From Brevibacterium atlanticum (GTDB lineage Bacteria; Actinomycetota; Actinomycetes; Actinomycetales; Brevibacteriaceae): a stretch of 64,000 bases of DNA. The notes beneath the pieces were generated by a model. That model saw nothing but the letters and a program-made list of their open reading frames with translations, had not been told where the DNA came from and did no database searches. The stretch covers positions 744,001 through 808,000 of the forward strand of contig NZ_CP050152.1 of the NCBI RefSeq assembly GCF_011617245.1, in the 5' to 3' direction. The translations under genes were made by a program, and so were the position numbers. Below are positions 52,253 through 61,399 of the stretch, one piece after another (positions within the stretch are counted from its first letter, which is position 1; every line of letters starts with the position of its first letter).

Positions 52253-53308
52253 ATGAAAGCATTGGTGCTGACCGGTTTCAACCAGGACCTTGAAGTCATG
52301 GAAGTACCCGATCCAGAACTCAAGTCGGAGCACGACGTCATCGTGAGGGTAGAAGCCAACGGCATCTGCCGCAGCGACTGGCACCTGTGGATGGGCGACT
52401 GGAGCTGGATCGGGCTCAACCTCGAGCTGCCACACGTCATGGGGCATGAATTTTCCGGCGTCATCGAGGAGGTCGGCAAGGAGGTCACTCGATTCAAACC
52501 CGGCGACAGGGTGATGGTCCCTCATGCTCACGGAGACGCAAGCTGTGAATACTGTCTTACGGGACATCAGAACGTCTGCGAACATGTGACTTTCGCCGGA
52601 ACCGACTACTGGGGTGGCTACGGTCGCTATGTCAATGTTCCCAACGGTGATCGAAACGTCATCAAACTGCCTGACAACGTCGAGTACGATGCCGCGGCGG
52701 GCCTCGGCTGCCGCTTCATGACGGCATTCCACGGCGTCGTGGATCAGGCCGCTGTCCGCCCAGGTGAGTGGGTCTCCGTGCACGGCTGCGGGGGAGTAGG
52801 GCTGTCCGCTATACATATAGCCGTTGCCTCAGGCGCGCACGTGGTGGCAGTCGATATCAACGAAGACGCTCTGAAACTGGCCCGTGAGCTCGGAGCAGTA
52901 GCCACCGTCAATGCCACGAACGGCGATGTGACGGAGCAGATTCGCGGAATCACTGGCGGAGGTGCCCATGTCGCGGTCGATGCACTCGGAATCGCGGCCA
53001 CGTGCCAGGCCGCCATCGGTTCGCTGCGCAAACGTGGGCGGATGCTTCAGCTCGGGATGACTTCCAACGCTGAGGCGGGACTGATTCCTGTGCCCATCGA
53101 CGCCATCGTCCTCCAGGAACTGCAGATCATCGGTTCTGCCAATATGCCGATCGGTCGCTATCCGGACATGATGCGCATGGTAGAGAACAGCATCCTCCGC
53201 CCCGAAGAATTGGTCACCAACAGGGTCAGCTTGGACGAAGCCGCCGCCGTGCTCGCCTCTCTGGGCGAATACCGCGGTGCCGGTGTCTCCGTGCTCAACA
53301 AGTGGTAA
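52253..53308 (+). CDS. Zinc-dependent alcohol dehydrogenase (MDR family)
   Basis: 351 residues from ATG 52253 (GAGGAG, 8 nt). NGICRSDWHLW carries the catalytic zinc Cys and neighbouring Ser/Asp, MGHEFSGVIEEVG the second ligand, and HGCGGVGLSAIHIAVASG the NAD(P) motif. The structural zinc lobe reads DASCEYCLTGHQNVC: three Cys of the usual four, with Asp in the first position. It likely oxidises a primary or secondary alcohol to the aldehyde used by the next gene. Confidence 0.9.
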   Translation: MKALVLTGFNQDLEVMEVPDPELKSEHDVIVRVEANGICRSDWHLWMGDWSWIGLNLELPHVMGHEFSGVIEEVGKEVTRFKPGDRVMVPHAHGDASCEYCLTGHQNVCEHVTFAGTDYWGGYGRYVNVPNGDRNVIKLPDNVEYDAAAGLGCRFMTAFHGVVDQAAVRPGEWVSVHGCGGVGLSAIHIAVASGAHVVAVDINEDALKLARELGAVATVNATNGDVTEQIRGITGGGAHVAVDALGIAATCQAAIGSLRKRGRMLQLGMTSNAEAGLIPVPIDAIVLQELQIIGSANMPIGRYPDMMRMVENSILRPEELVTNRVSLDEAAAVLASLGEYRGAGVSVLNKW

Positions 53309-53333
53309 TCACCAGCAGAACAGGAGATCGATC

Positions 53334-54773
53334 ATGAAAATGAGTATCAACGGCAGCGCGGTCGACGCAAAGTCGGGTCAGACGATAGACACGATCAACG
53401 CGGCTACAGGCAAGCTGATCGATACGATTCCCGAAGGCACGCGTGACGACGTTGCACAGGCCCTCGACGCGGCCGCGGCCGGAAAACGGGAGTGGGGGCG
53501 CGTCCCCGCGCACGAGCGCAGTCGCATCCTGCTGCGATTCGTCGAGTTGGCGCAGAAGCATGAAGAGGAACTCGCTGAGCTCCTCGCGGCCGAAAGCGGC
53601 AAGATCCTCGCCCACGCCAAGAGCGAGTTCGCCACTTCGATGCGGATCTTCACCGGTTTCGCCGAAGAGACAAAACGATTGTTCGGCGAAGCGATTCCCC
53701 TGGACGTTCAGCCTGGACTCGAAGCGGATCTGCTGCTGACCCGTCGCGAGCCCCTGGGCGTCATCGTGGCAGTTCTGGCCTTCAACTTCCCCGTCGAGTT
53801 GTACGCACAGAAAGTCGGTGCTGCCCTCGCCGGTGGAAACGCGATGATCGTAAAGCCGCCGGAGAAGGACTCGCTCACCTGCATCCGTCTCACTGAACTG
53901 CTCCACGAGGCCGGAGTTCCCGGAGCGGCTCTGCAGGTGGTCACTGGCTACGGTTCAGAGGTCGGGTCGGCGCTCACCAGTAGCGACCGCATCGACGCCG
54001 TCAGCTTCACCGGGTCCAGCGCCGTCGGTGCAGAGATCGGTGCAGCGGCCGGCCGAAATTCTGTACGCGCGTTCCTCGAACTCAGCGGCAATGATGCGTT
54101 CATCGTCTGTGACGATGCCGATGTCGATCTTGCCGTGGAACAGGCAGCGATGGGCCGCCTTTATGGCAATGGTCAGGTCTGCGTGGCTACGAAGCGCATC
54201 ATGGTTGCCGATTCCGTCTACGCTCAATTCGTCGACAAGCTAGTAGATGCAGTCAGCGGGAAGACATTGGGCGATCCCACCGATCCGAACACTGAGGTAG
54301 GTCCCCTTATCGATGAAAGGGCGGCCAAGAAAGTCGAAGACCAGGTCAATGAGGCTGTCGCCGCAGGAGCCACAGTGAGGTTGGGCGGTACCCGGCAAGG
54401 TGCCCTGGTCGAACCGACGGTGCTCGAAATCGCCACGACGTCTGATATCGCCATCGACGAAGAGATCTTCGGCCCGGTGTACTCGGTAATGAAGTTCTCT
54501 ACCGTCGACGAGGCAATCGACCTCGCAAATCAGAGCTCCTATGGACTCGGCGGTGCGGTGTTCAGCAGCGACTACAAGACGGCATTCGATGTCGCGAGCA
54601 GGATGGAGACAGGAATGGTCTCCATCAATGGCGGCAATCTGTACCGCCCCGATTTGAGCGCCTTCGGAGGATATAAGAAGAGCGGCATCGGGCGAGAAGG
54701 ATTCCGGTACACCCTCGAAGAGATGACGCAGATCAAGAACATCGTCATGAGAGGCATTCTGCCGACGGCCTGA
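53334..54773 (+). CDS. NAD(P)-dependent aldehyde dehydrogenase (succinate-semialdehyde type)
   Basis: 479 residues from ATG 53334 (AGGAG site). Conserved: AVLAFNFPVELYAQKVG and IVKPPEKD (cofactor), SFTGSSAVGAEIG, FLELSGNDAFIV (catalytic Glu), GQVCVATKR (catalytic Cys) and EEIFGPVYSVMKF. The usual LELGG reads LELSG, a mild variation. It follows the alcohol dehydrogenase by 25 nt, so the pair probably oxidises an alcohol to an acid. Confidence 0.92.
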   Translation: MKMSINGSAVDAKSGQTIDTINAATGKLIDTIPEGTRDDVAQALDAAAAGKREWGRVPAHERSRILLRFVELAQKHEEELAELLAAESGKILAHAKSEFATSMRIFTGFAEETKRLFGEAIPLDVQPGLEADLLLTRREPLGVIVAVLAFNFPVELYAQKVGAALAGGNAMIVKPPEKDSLTCIRLTELLHEAGVPGAALQVVTGYGSEVGSALTSSDRIDAVSFTGSSAVGAEIGAAAGRNSVRAFLELSGNDAFIVCDDADVDLAVEQAAMGRLYGNGQVCVATKRIMVADSVYAQFVDKLVDAVSGKTLGDPTDPNTEVGPLIDERAAKKVEDQVNEAVAAGATVRLGGTRQGALVEPTVLEIATTSDIAIDEEIFGPVYSVMKFSTVDEAIDLANQSSYGLGGAVFSSDYKTAFDVASRMETGMVSINGGNLYRPDLSAFGGYKKSGIGREGFRYTLEEMTQIKNIVMRGILPTA

Positions 54774-54792
54774 ACCAGGCAACATGCAATAG

Positions 54793-54830
54793 CGCCGCGC
54801 GAGAACTGAGCAACCCGTTCTCGCGCGGCG
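54793..54830 (+). terminator. Hairpin after the aldehyde dehydrogenase gene
   Basis: CGCCGCGCGAGAAC pairs perfectly with GTTCTCGCGCGGCG (14 bp, 10-nt loop), 19 nt after the stop. It separates the alcohol/aldehyde dehydrogenase pair from the SDR gene and may reduce read-through. Confidence 0.7.
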
Positions 54831-54861
54831 TACATCACCGAAAATAGAAGGGACCGTGAGG

Positions 54862-55632
54862 ATGGAGACACACGCTCAGTTAGCAGGAAAGACGGCCCTC
54901 GTCACCGGAGGTGAGAGCGGAATCGGTCGGTCGATCGTCGAACTCTTCGTCGCGAATGGAGCGAAGGTGCACGTGATCGGCCTGAATGAGCCCCAATTGG
55001 ACGAAGTTCGTCGGGAACTTGGCCATGACTCGGTTTCGAACGCAGCTGCGGATGTCACGGACGAACACGCGCTCGCTGATGCCATCACAGCGGGGGCAGA
55101 TCGGTGGGGCAACTATGACATCATCGTATCCAACGCCGGTATCGGCTGTACGGTCGCTCCGATCGAGCGTCAGCACTCTGCCGAGTTCCTCAAGGTGCTC
55201 CACGTCCACGTCCTCGGTGCCTTCCACACTCTCAAGCACGCCACTCCGCTCGTGGCCGATGGCGGTAGCGTGGTGATCACCTCCTCGACAGCAGGTCTGA
55301 GCGGCTACGCAGAGACCGCGCCGTATGTGGCGGCGAAACATGCACAGGTCGGATTGATGCGCACCGCGTACAAAGAACTTGCGTCGCGCGGGATTCGGGT
55401 GAATACACTCAATCCGGGGCCCACCCAGACCGCTTTGCAGGACGGAATCGCGAAGCAGTCGACCGGACATGCCGACGCCGCTGTCGCCGCACAGGCGATC
55501 GCCGAGGGCATTCCCCTGGGACGGTACAACACTCCGGAAGAGATTGCGGGCTCGGTCCTTTATCTCGCTTCTGATCTCTCAAAGACCGTGACGGGAACGA
55601 CTCTCGTCGTCGACGGTGGATTCTTGGGTTGA
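54862..55632 (+). CDS. Short-chain dehydrogenase/reductase (SDR)
   Basis: 256 residues from ATG 54862; GTG 54856 is an alternative. TGGESGIGRSIV is the glycine-rich cofactor motif, SNAGIG the NAG motif, VVITSSTAG gives the Ser, and YVAAKHAQ the Tyr-x3-Lys pair. The C-terminal region is a standard classical SDR. Likely oxidises or reduces a hydroxyl/keto group on a pathway intermediate. Confidence 0.92.
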   Translation: METHAQLAGKTALVTGGESGIGRSIVELFVANGAKVHVIGLNEPQLDEVRRELGHDSVSNAAADVTDEHALADAITAGADRWGNYDIIVSNAGIGCTVAPIERQHSAEFLKVLHVHVLGAFHTLKHATPLVADGGSVVITSSTAGLSGYAETAPYVAAKHAQVGLMRTAYKELASRGIRVNTLNPGPTQTALQDGIAKQSTGHADAAVAAQAIAEGIPLGRYNTPEEIAGSVLYLASDLSKTVTGTTLVVDGGFLG

Positions 55633-55665
55633 GCGACCTGAGTCTTTCACAGAAAGGTACGAGCG

Positions 55666-56346
55666 ATGCTCAAACGAATCACATATCTGGAAAAGCTACC
55701 CGAGCTGACAACTGAACAATTCAGTGACCACTGGTCAACTACTCACGCTGGCATCGCGAAGGACCTGCCCGGTCTTGCCTGCTACCTCCAGAACCATGTC
55801 GAGGAACACCTTGCTGATGTCAACGCCGGGGATGCCTACCGTGTCGATGGCATCGTGGAACTGTGGTTCGACGAGGCGGACGTTGTCCATGCCGCCAGCG
55901 ATTCGCCGGTGGGTGACAGGCTGATCGAGGACGAGAAGAGGTTTCTTGCGGGGCTGACAGGAGGCCCTGTGCTCGGTGGTGCGCCGCATCCGCCATGGCC
56001 GTTCAAGGTATGGGTACTCGGCCTGTCGGCCGAGGGTGCTGACCCCCGGTTCGCGGGGAGCTGGCTGAGTGACGCAGCTCAGCAGTTTCCAGATGCGATT
56101 GGTTCGGAAGCGAACCGATTGGACTCGAATCCGCAGCTGCTTCGCAGGGAAGCGCTGCGCAGCGAACCGAAGATTCCGGACGTTGCCCTCACTCTGGGGT
56201 TTGCCTCATGGGAACTTGCGAACGTTGCCGCGCAGAATCTTACTGCGCAGTCAGAACGACTCACAGCAGCCATGGAGAATATTCACGTCTACGTTGCTGC
56301 CGAAAGGCAGATCGTCCCGGGTTCCGGACAATCGGCAGAGAGGTGA
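55666..56346 (+). CDS. EthD-domain protein, two-domain
   Basis: 226 residues with an AGAAAGG site. The N-terminal half matches EthD: LPELTTEQFSDHWSTTHAGI and VDGIVELWFDEADVVHAA. The C-terminal half has a similar length and helix/strand pattern (FASWELANVAAQNLTAQ) and may be a degenerate second copy. It ends the rightward set. Confidence 0.78.
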   Translation: MLKRITYLEKLPELTTEQFSDHWSTTHAGIAKDLPGLACYLQNHVEEHLADVNAGDAYRVDGIVELWFDEADVVHAASDSPVGDRLIEDEKRFLAGLTGGPVLGGAPHPPWPFKVWVLGLSAEGADPRFAGSWLSDAAQQFPDAIGSEANRLDSNPQLLRREALRSEPKIPDVALTLGFASWELANVAAQNLTAQSERLTAAMENIHVYVAAERQIVPGSGQSAER

Positions 56347-56411
56347 CCGTGCGGCGTCGTCAGCGGACAGCGGCCGTCCGATAACACCGGACGAATCTGC
56401 GGCGAGAACTG

Positions 56412-56450
56412 AACGCGGCCGGAGAGTGATGATCACTCTCCGGCCGCGTT
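56412..56450. terminator. Bidirectional terminator between convergent genes
   Basis: AACGCGGCCGGAGAGTGAT and ATCACTCTCCGGCCGCGTT are perfect 19-bp arms separated by one base. It sits between the rightward EthD gene and the leftward Old Yellow Enzyme gene, so it can terminate both. Confidence 0.8.
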
Positions 56451-56473
56451 GTTCTGACGTTCGGTGTCGAGAT

Positions 56474-57580
56474 CTACTTTTCGGCCGCGAGGCTCGGATA
56501 GTCCGTATAACCTTCTGCGGCCCCTCCGTACAGACCCTTCTTCCTGACTTCCTGCAACGGTGCTCCGACGGCGAACCGTGTCGGCAGATCAGGGTTGGCG
56601 ATGAACAGCCTTCCGAATCCGACCATATCGGCGACTCCACGATCGATGAGCTCCTGTGCGGAGTGGAACGTATGACCGCCAGTGACGATGACGGGACCCG
56701 TGAACAACTGAGCAAGTTCGGACGTCGGAATCGCCGAACTGCTTTCCTCGGCCGAGGTGGCTCCGGCGATTCCGGGCTCGACGAGGTGGAGGTAGGCCAA
56801 CCCGCATTCGTCCAATCGCCTGATGACGGTGCTGAACAGGGTGCGCTTGTCTGAGTCGATGGCGTCCATCCAGTCGGACGACGGAGAAAGCCGTACACCG
56901 ACCCGGTGTGGTGGCACGTGTTCGAAGACCTCCTGCAGCACCTCCTCGAGGAACCGCATCCGGTTCGCGATGCTGCCCCCATATTTGTCGGTGCGGAGGT
57001 TGATTCCGTCATCGAGGAACTGCTCGATCAGGTAGCCGTTCGCGCCGTGAAGCTCCACGCCATCGAACCCTGCGCGCAGTGCATTGCGGGCGGCCCGGCC
57101 GAACGCGTCCACGATCTCTGCGATGTCCGGCTCGATGAGCTCACGCGGGACCTCATAGGGGACAGGCCCGCCCGGACTCCTGTACTGCTGGCCGGTGATC
57201 GCCACGGTCGATGGTGCCTTCGGCGGCAGCCCGTCCGGCTGGACGCTCGAATGCGACTGCCGTCCCACATGCCACAACTGGCAGTACATGGTGGAACCGT
57301 TCGACTTCGCGGCTTCGACGACGGGCCGCCACGAAGCCACCTGCTCTTCGGAGTAGATTCCGGGGACGCGTGGATACGCGGTCGCTTGAGGGAGCACGAC
57401 TGTGCCTTCGGCGATAATGAGTCCGGCGCCCGAGCGCTGCCTGTAGTACTGGGCCATGAGGCTCGTCGCGAGGCCGGTATCTGTGGCGCGGCTGCGCGTC
57501 AGCGGCGGGAGGACGATCCTGCTGGACAGGTCCTGCTCGCCGACTCGGATCGGTTCGAAGAGGCTGCTTGATCCCCTCAT
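56474..57580 (-). CDS. Old Yellow Enzyme-family NADH:flavin oxidoreductase
   Basis: 368 residues from ATG 57580 (AAGGAGA site; the frame extends to 57637 without support). FMN barrel: RIVLPPLTRSRA, CQLWHVGRQSH, GFDGVELHGANGYLIEQFLD (substrate-binding His-x2-Asn), RTDKYGGSIANRMRFL, and IVTGGHTFHSAQELIDRG. These enzymes reduce activated C=C bonds of enones. Last gene of the leftward operon. It may reduce an unsaturated ketone or acid in the pathway. Confidence 0.92.
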   Translation of the reverse strand: MRGSSSLFEPIRVGEQDLSSRIVLPPLTRSRATDTGLATSLMAQYYRQRSGAGLIIAEGTVVLPQATAYPRVPGIYSEEQVASWRPVVEAAKSNGSTMYCQLWHVGRQSHSSVQPDGLPPKAPSTVAITGQQYRSPGGPVPYEVPRELIEPDIAEIVDAFGRAARNALRAGFDGVELHGANGYLIEQFLDDGINLRTDKYGGSIANRMRFLEEVLQEVFEHVPPHRVGVRLSPSSDWMDAIDSDKRTLFSTVIRRLDECGLAYLHLVEPGIAGATSAEESSSAIPTSELAQLFTGPVIVTGGHTFHSAQELIDRGVADMVGFGRLFIANPDLPTRFAVGAPLQEVRKKGLYGGAAEGYTDYPSLAAEK

Positions 57581-57720
57581 CTGTTCTCCTTGTCGTCGGT
57601 GATCTGAGATGTCTGTACAACAGAGGGAAGGGTGCAACGGAGACGTCGGGCGGACCGAGTCGTACCTGCGGTTGACAGCACCAAGGAAGGACGGCTCAGC
57701 GGCCTACCTGACCGAACGGT

Positions 57721-58548
57721 CTACTTGGTGACAACCGTGTTCTCGATACGGCCGATGCCGTCGATTTCGACAGCAACTGTATCGCCGTTGCGGAGGATGA
57801 CCTTGGGGTCCCGTTTGCTGCCGATACCTGCCGGCGTTCCCGTCAGGATCACGTCGCCGACATCCAGGCGGGTGAACTCGGAGATCGTTGAGATGAGGGT
57901 CGGGACCGAGAACATCATCATCGACAATGTGGCCTCCTGCAGCGTGCGCCCATTGACGGTGGTCCTGATCCCGGCTGCGGCGAGGTCGACCTCACCGGGG
58001 GTGACGATATGGGGACCGAGCGGCGTCGAATCGTCCCAGGCCTTGCCCTGCAGCCACTGATGCGACTTGTACTGGTAATCGCGCATGCTCACATCGTTGG
58101 ACACGGAGAATCCGAGGACATGATCGAAGGCGTCTTTTTCGGCAATCCGGCGTCCTGGACGGCCGATGATCACCGCCATCTCACCTTCGTAGTCCGGACC
58201 GGTCGATTCGGCTGGCACGACGATGTCGTCTGTGGGGCCGATGAGATTGCTCGCGAACTTGGGAAACAGGACAGGGTAGTCCGGCATCTCTCGGTTGACC
58301 TCTGCAACGTGCGAGGCATAGTTGAGTCCCACGCACAGCACCTTCGCCGGATCGGGCGAGGCCGGCAGCAGTCGGACGTCGACTGAGGGCACCGCAGCCT
58401 CGTCCAACCGCTGTGCCGAGGACAGGACCTCCGGCGTGATCTCGGGTCCGAGCGTCGAGATCCCCTGCAGCGGAACGAGCAGGTCTCCGGCCACCTCGGC
58501 GAATTGGGGTTCACCGTTCGGCGTGAGGAAATGGGCAAATCTGGTCAT
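57721..58548 (-). CDS. Fumarylacetoacetate hydrolase-family protein
   Basis: 275 residues. VLCVGLNYASHVAEVN, DYEGEMAVIIGR (metal Glu-x-Glu), LGFSVSNDVSMRDYQYKS (Asp ligand) and GDVILTGTPAGIGSKRDPK give the FAH fold. N-terminal domain of about 75 residues is the usual size. It hydrolyses a C-C bond of a diketo acid or catalyses a related hydratase/decarboxylase step. 27 nt after the MFS gene on the same strand. Confidence 0.9.
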   Translation of the reverse strand: MTRFAHFLTPNGEPQFAEVAGDLLVPLQGISTLGPEITPEVLSSAQRLDEAAVPSVDVRLLPASPDPAKVLCVGLNYASHVAEVNREMPDYPVLFPKFASNLIGPTDDIVVPAESTGPDYEGEMAVIIGRPGRRIAEKDAFDHVLGFSVSNDVSMRDYQYKSHQWLQGKAWDDSTPLGPHIVTPGEVDLAAAGIRTTVNGRTLQEATLSMMMFSVPTLISTISEFTRLDVGDVILTGTPAGIGSKRDPKVILRNGDTVAVEIDGIGRIENTVVTK

Positions 58549-58575
58549 TCTTGCCTTCCTTCGATCATCGTGGGT

Positions 58576-59952
58576 TCAGTCATCGTGGAGCGCTTCCTTC
58601 GACCGTTCCGGCAGGGTCGCCGCGGCGATCACCGAGATCACGACGAGCCCGACGCCGATCGCGGTCAGGGCGGTCGTGCCTTGGGAGCTGTGCTGGAAGA
58701 TCCAGGCAGCGATGAAGGGGATCGGAGCTCCGAAGATCAGTCCCGCGAAGGTCATGCCCAGGGCCGACCCCGTGTAGCGCATGCGCGTGGGGAGGGACTC
58801 GGCGAAGAAGGGAGCCTGCACCGCTGCAGTGGTCTGGATGCCGCAGAGAGCGAGAGCGATGACGGCCACCGACAGCGGGTAGTTCATGGAGTTCATGATG
58901 GGGAACATCGACGCGGCGGCGGTTCCCTGCATCGCCAGCCCGATGAAGAAAGTCTTCTTTCGCCCGATGAAGTCACTGACCCGACCGCCGAGAATGGCGG
59001 CAGGGATGGAGATGAGGTTGGCGATGACGAGCAGGCTGAAGGTGATCGAGTTGTCGTAGCCGAGCACGCTCGTCAGGTAGTTGACGGCATACGTCACGCA
59101 GATCCAGAACAATCCAGCCGATGCAGCCCAGGAGCACACGAGTTTGATGACGGTACCGGGACGCTTGATGATGACCTTGAGCGCCTTCTCCTGCGGCTCT
59201 TCCTGAGCCTGCTTCTCCGAGGCCCGCTTCTGGCTCTCGCGGAAGGCCGGCGTCTCTTCGATGCTGCGGCGGATCCACACTCCGACGGCCAGGAGCAGGA
59301 CACCCATGAGGAACGGAATCCGCCATCCCCAGCTCTCGAAGGTCTCTTCGCTCAGGAACAGTGCCAATCCGGTCAATGTCAGAGAGGCGATGGTCTGCGC
59401 CACGGGTGACCCGACGGCGAGGATACCTCCGTACATCCCTCTCTTGTCGGCGGGAGCATGCTCGGTGACGAGTACTTGGACACCCGAGGCCTCCCCGCCG
59501 AGCGCGAATCCCTGCAGGAAACGCAGGATGACCAGGAGGGTCGGCGCCCAGATGCCGATGAAGCTGGCGGGCGGAAGCAGACCGATGAGCACCGAGGCGG
59601 AGCCCATCATGACGAGGGTGAACATGAGGACGTTGCGGCGACCGATCCGATCGCCGAGGGCGCCGAAGAAGATCCCGCCGAGCGGGCGTGCGGCCATGCC
59701 GGCGCCGAAGGTCGCGAACGACGCGAGGATCGCGGTGTCGGCGTCGACGTCGGCGAAGAAGAGTGCCGGGAAGAGTGTGGCGGACAGCGTGCCGTAGACG
59801 GCGAAGTCGAACCATTCGAGGGCTGTGCCGAACGTTCCGCTGAAGACCGCGTTGCGGGCGGTTTTGGGGTCGAAGGTCGGAGCTTCCTCTGCCGGTTCAT
59901 TGCCTGTTGCCGCAGGTCCGGCGGCTAGGGAGGAGTTCTCTGTTGTCATCAT
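58576..59952 (-). CDS. MHS-family MFS transporter
   Basis: 458 residues from ATG 59952 (GAGGAAA site). GTALEWFDFAVYGTLSATLF (helix 1), ARPLGGIFFGALGDRIGRRN and LQGFALGGEASGVQVLVTE match metabolite:H+ symporters. Probably imports the acid used by this catabolic cluster. Located between the MaoC and FAH genes in the leftward run. Confidence 0.9.
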   Translation of the reverse strand: MMTTENSSLAAGPAATGNEPAEEAPTFDPKTARNAVFSGTFGTALEWFDFAVYGTLSATLFPALFFADVDADTAILASFATFGAGMAARPLGGIFFGALGDRIGRRNVLMFTLVMMGSASVLIGLLPPASFIGIWAPTLLVILRFLQGFALGGEASGVQVLVTEHAPADKRGMYGGILAVGSPVAQTIASLTLTGLALFLSEETFESWGWRIPFLMGVLLLAVGVWIRRSIEETPAFRESQKRASEKQAQEEPQEKALKVIIKRPGTVIKLVCSWAASAGLFWICVTYAVNYLTSVLGYDNSITFSLLVIANLISIPAAILGGRVSDFIGRKKTFFIGLAMQGTAAASMFPIMNSMNYPLSVAVIALALCGIQTTAAVQAPFFAESLPTRMRYTGSALGMTFAGLIFGAPIPFIAAWIFQHSSQGTTALTAIGVGLVVISVIAAATLPERSKEALHDD

Positions 59953-60060
59953 TGACTGCTTTCCTCTGGGCCGGGACAAGTTGTCCCGGCCGTTTGCGGT
60001 TCCCCGGGCTGACTTCAGCGAAATGCTGAAGTCAGCAAGCGAGGAGGTGCCGTCGTCGAC

Positions 60061-60513
60061 TCAGGCGGGACGGCGTTTCATCAGGGCTGTACGACGGACC
60101 GTGCACACGAGTTCGTCGTTTTGGTTGATCCCGCGATGTTCGATGCCGACGATGCCGGTGTCGGGGCGAGACTTCGACTCGCGTTTGTCGAGTGCCTCGG
60201 TCTCAACCCGCAGGGTGTCGCCGAAGAACACAGGCTTCGGGAAACTGACCTCGCGGAAGCCGAGGTTGCCGAGAGTGGTTCCCAGCGTGGTCTCCTGCAC
60301 CGGGATGCCGGTCACGAGTCCGAGAGTGAAGATCGAGTTGACGATCTGCTTGCCGAACATCGATTCGCCGGCGAACTCCGCATCGAGATGCAGCGGCTGG
60401 ACGTTCATCGTCAGAGTGGTGATGAGCAGATTGTCCGTCTCGGTCACCGTGCGTGTGACCTCGTGGCGGAGAACCTCGCCGATGACGAAGTCTTCGTAAT
60501 ACATGCCTGACAT
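60061..60513 (-). CDS. MaoC-like acyl-CoA hydratase
   Basis: 150 residues (GAGGAG site). A single hot-dog domain: YYEDFVIGEVLRHEVTRTVT, NLLITTLTMNVQPLHLDAEF (hydratase Asp/His segment), FGKQIVNSIFTLGLVTG, REVSFPKPVFFGDTLRV. Close in layout to mesaconyl-/itaconyl-CoA hydratases. It ends 10 nt after the CitE-like gene, which supports a hydratase-then-lyase sequence. Confidence 0.87.
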   Translation of the reverse strand: MSGMYYEDFVIGEVLRHEVTRTVTETDNLLITTLTMNVQPLHLDAEFAGESMFGKQIVNSIFTLGLVTGIPVQETTLGTTLGNLGFREVSFPKPVFFGDTLRVETEALDKRESKSRPDTGIVGIEHRGINQNDELVCTVRRTALMKRRPA

Positions 60514-60523
60514 GGGTGGCTCC

Positions 60524-61399
60524 TCAGTGATCGTGCCCGGCCAGCGTCAGCAGCTGGCGGGCGTGGTTGGCGTGGGCGAGGTCGATGTGCTCGCCTGCGT
60601 AGGTCACGGCTCCGAGACCCTGTTCGGTTCCGGATTCGAATGCGGCGACGAGTCCGCGATAGTAGTCGGCCTCCTCAGCGCTGAGTCCGTAGACGTCGTT
60701 GACGATGTCGATGTGTTTGGGGTGGATGAGCACCTGCCCGGTGAAACCGAGATCGCAATTGTCGGTGGCGAACTGCGCCAGGCCCTCGAGATTGTCGAGC
60801 TCCTGCCACAGACCCAGCACGATGATGCGCAGCCCGGCCGCTCGCGCCGCGACGACGACCTTGCTACGCAGGTACAGCGTTTCCGTGCCCTGAGCAGACC
60901 AGTTGAAGCCAACTTCGCGTGAGATGTCGGCGTTCTTCGCTGCGGCGGCCATGACGCCGACCACCCGGGGTCCGGTGAGGATCTCGTCAACTCGATTCAC
61001 CGAGGCGGCTGTCTCCAGGGAGGGGACGAAGCCGATGCTGCCGCGAGCGATGCCGGCAGAGATTTCGGCCGCGGTCACGAGCGAGTCGAAGGCCACGACG
61101 TCGTCCCTGCCGTAGAGCTTCGGCAGCAGGAATGCCGTCAGGGTCGAAGCCGCCGCGGTTGCCACGTCGCGACCGAAGTGTTCGGTGTCGAGAGCATTCG
61201 GACGTACGAGGATCTGGGGACCTGTGCCTGGGGCGGTCCGGAGGACGTCGGCAACGGTGTCACGAGCCAGCTGCTTCTCAGCTTCGGGGACCGCATCCTC
61301 GAGGTCGAGGATGAGTGCATCGGCTTTCGACGCCAGTGCCTTGTCGATCATCGAGCGGCGATGACCGGGCACGAACAGGACGGAGCGCACGGGCTTCAT
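60524..61399 (-). CDS. CitE-like CoA-ester lyase (HpcH/HpaI aldolase fold)
   Basis: 291 residues. VRSVLFVPGHRRSMIDKALA, DALILDLEDAVPEAEK (metal site), ILVRPNALDTEHFGRD (Arg), GFVPSLETAASVNRVDEIL (Glu) and GQVLIHPKHIDIVN are classic for citramalyl-/malyl-CoA lyases. The start overlaps the biotin carboxylase stop. Likely cleaves a 3-hydroxyacyl-CoA made by the MaoC enzyme. Confidence 0.9.
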   Translation of the reverse strand: MKPVRSVLFVPGHRRSMIDKALASKADALILDLEDAVPEAEKQLARDTVADVLRTAPGTGPQILVRPNALDTEHFGRDVATAAASTLTAFLLPKLYGRDDVVAFDSLVTAAEISAGIARGSIGFVPSLETAASVNRVDEILTGPRVVGVMAAAAKNADISREVGFNWSAQGTETLYLRSKVVVAARAAGLRIIVLGLWQELDNLEGLAQFATDNCDLGFTGQVLIHPKHIDIVNDVYGLSAEEADYYRGLVAAFESGTEQGLGAVTYAGEHIDLAHANHARQLLTLAGHDH

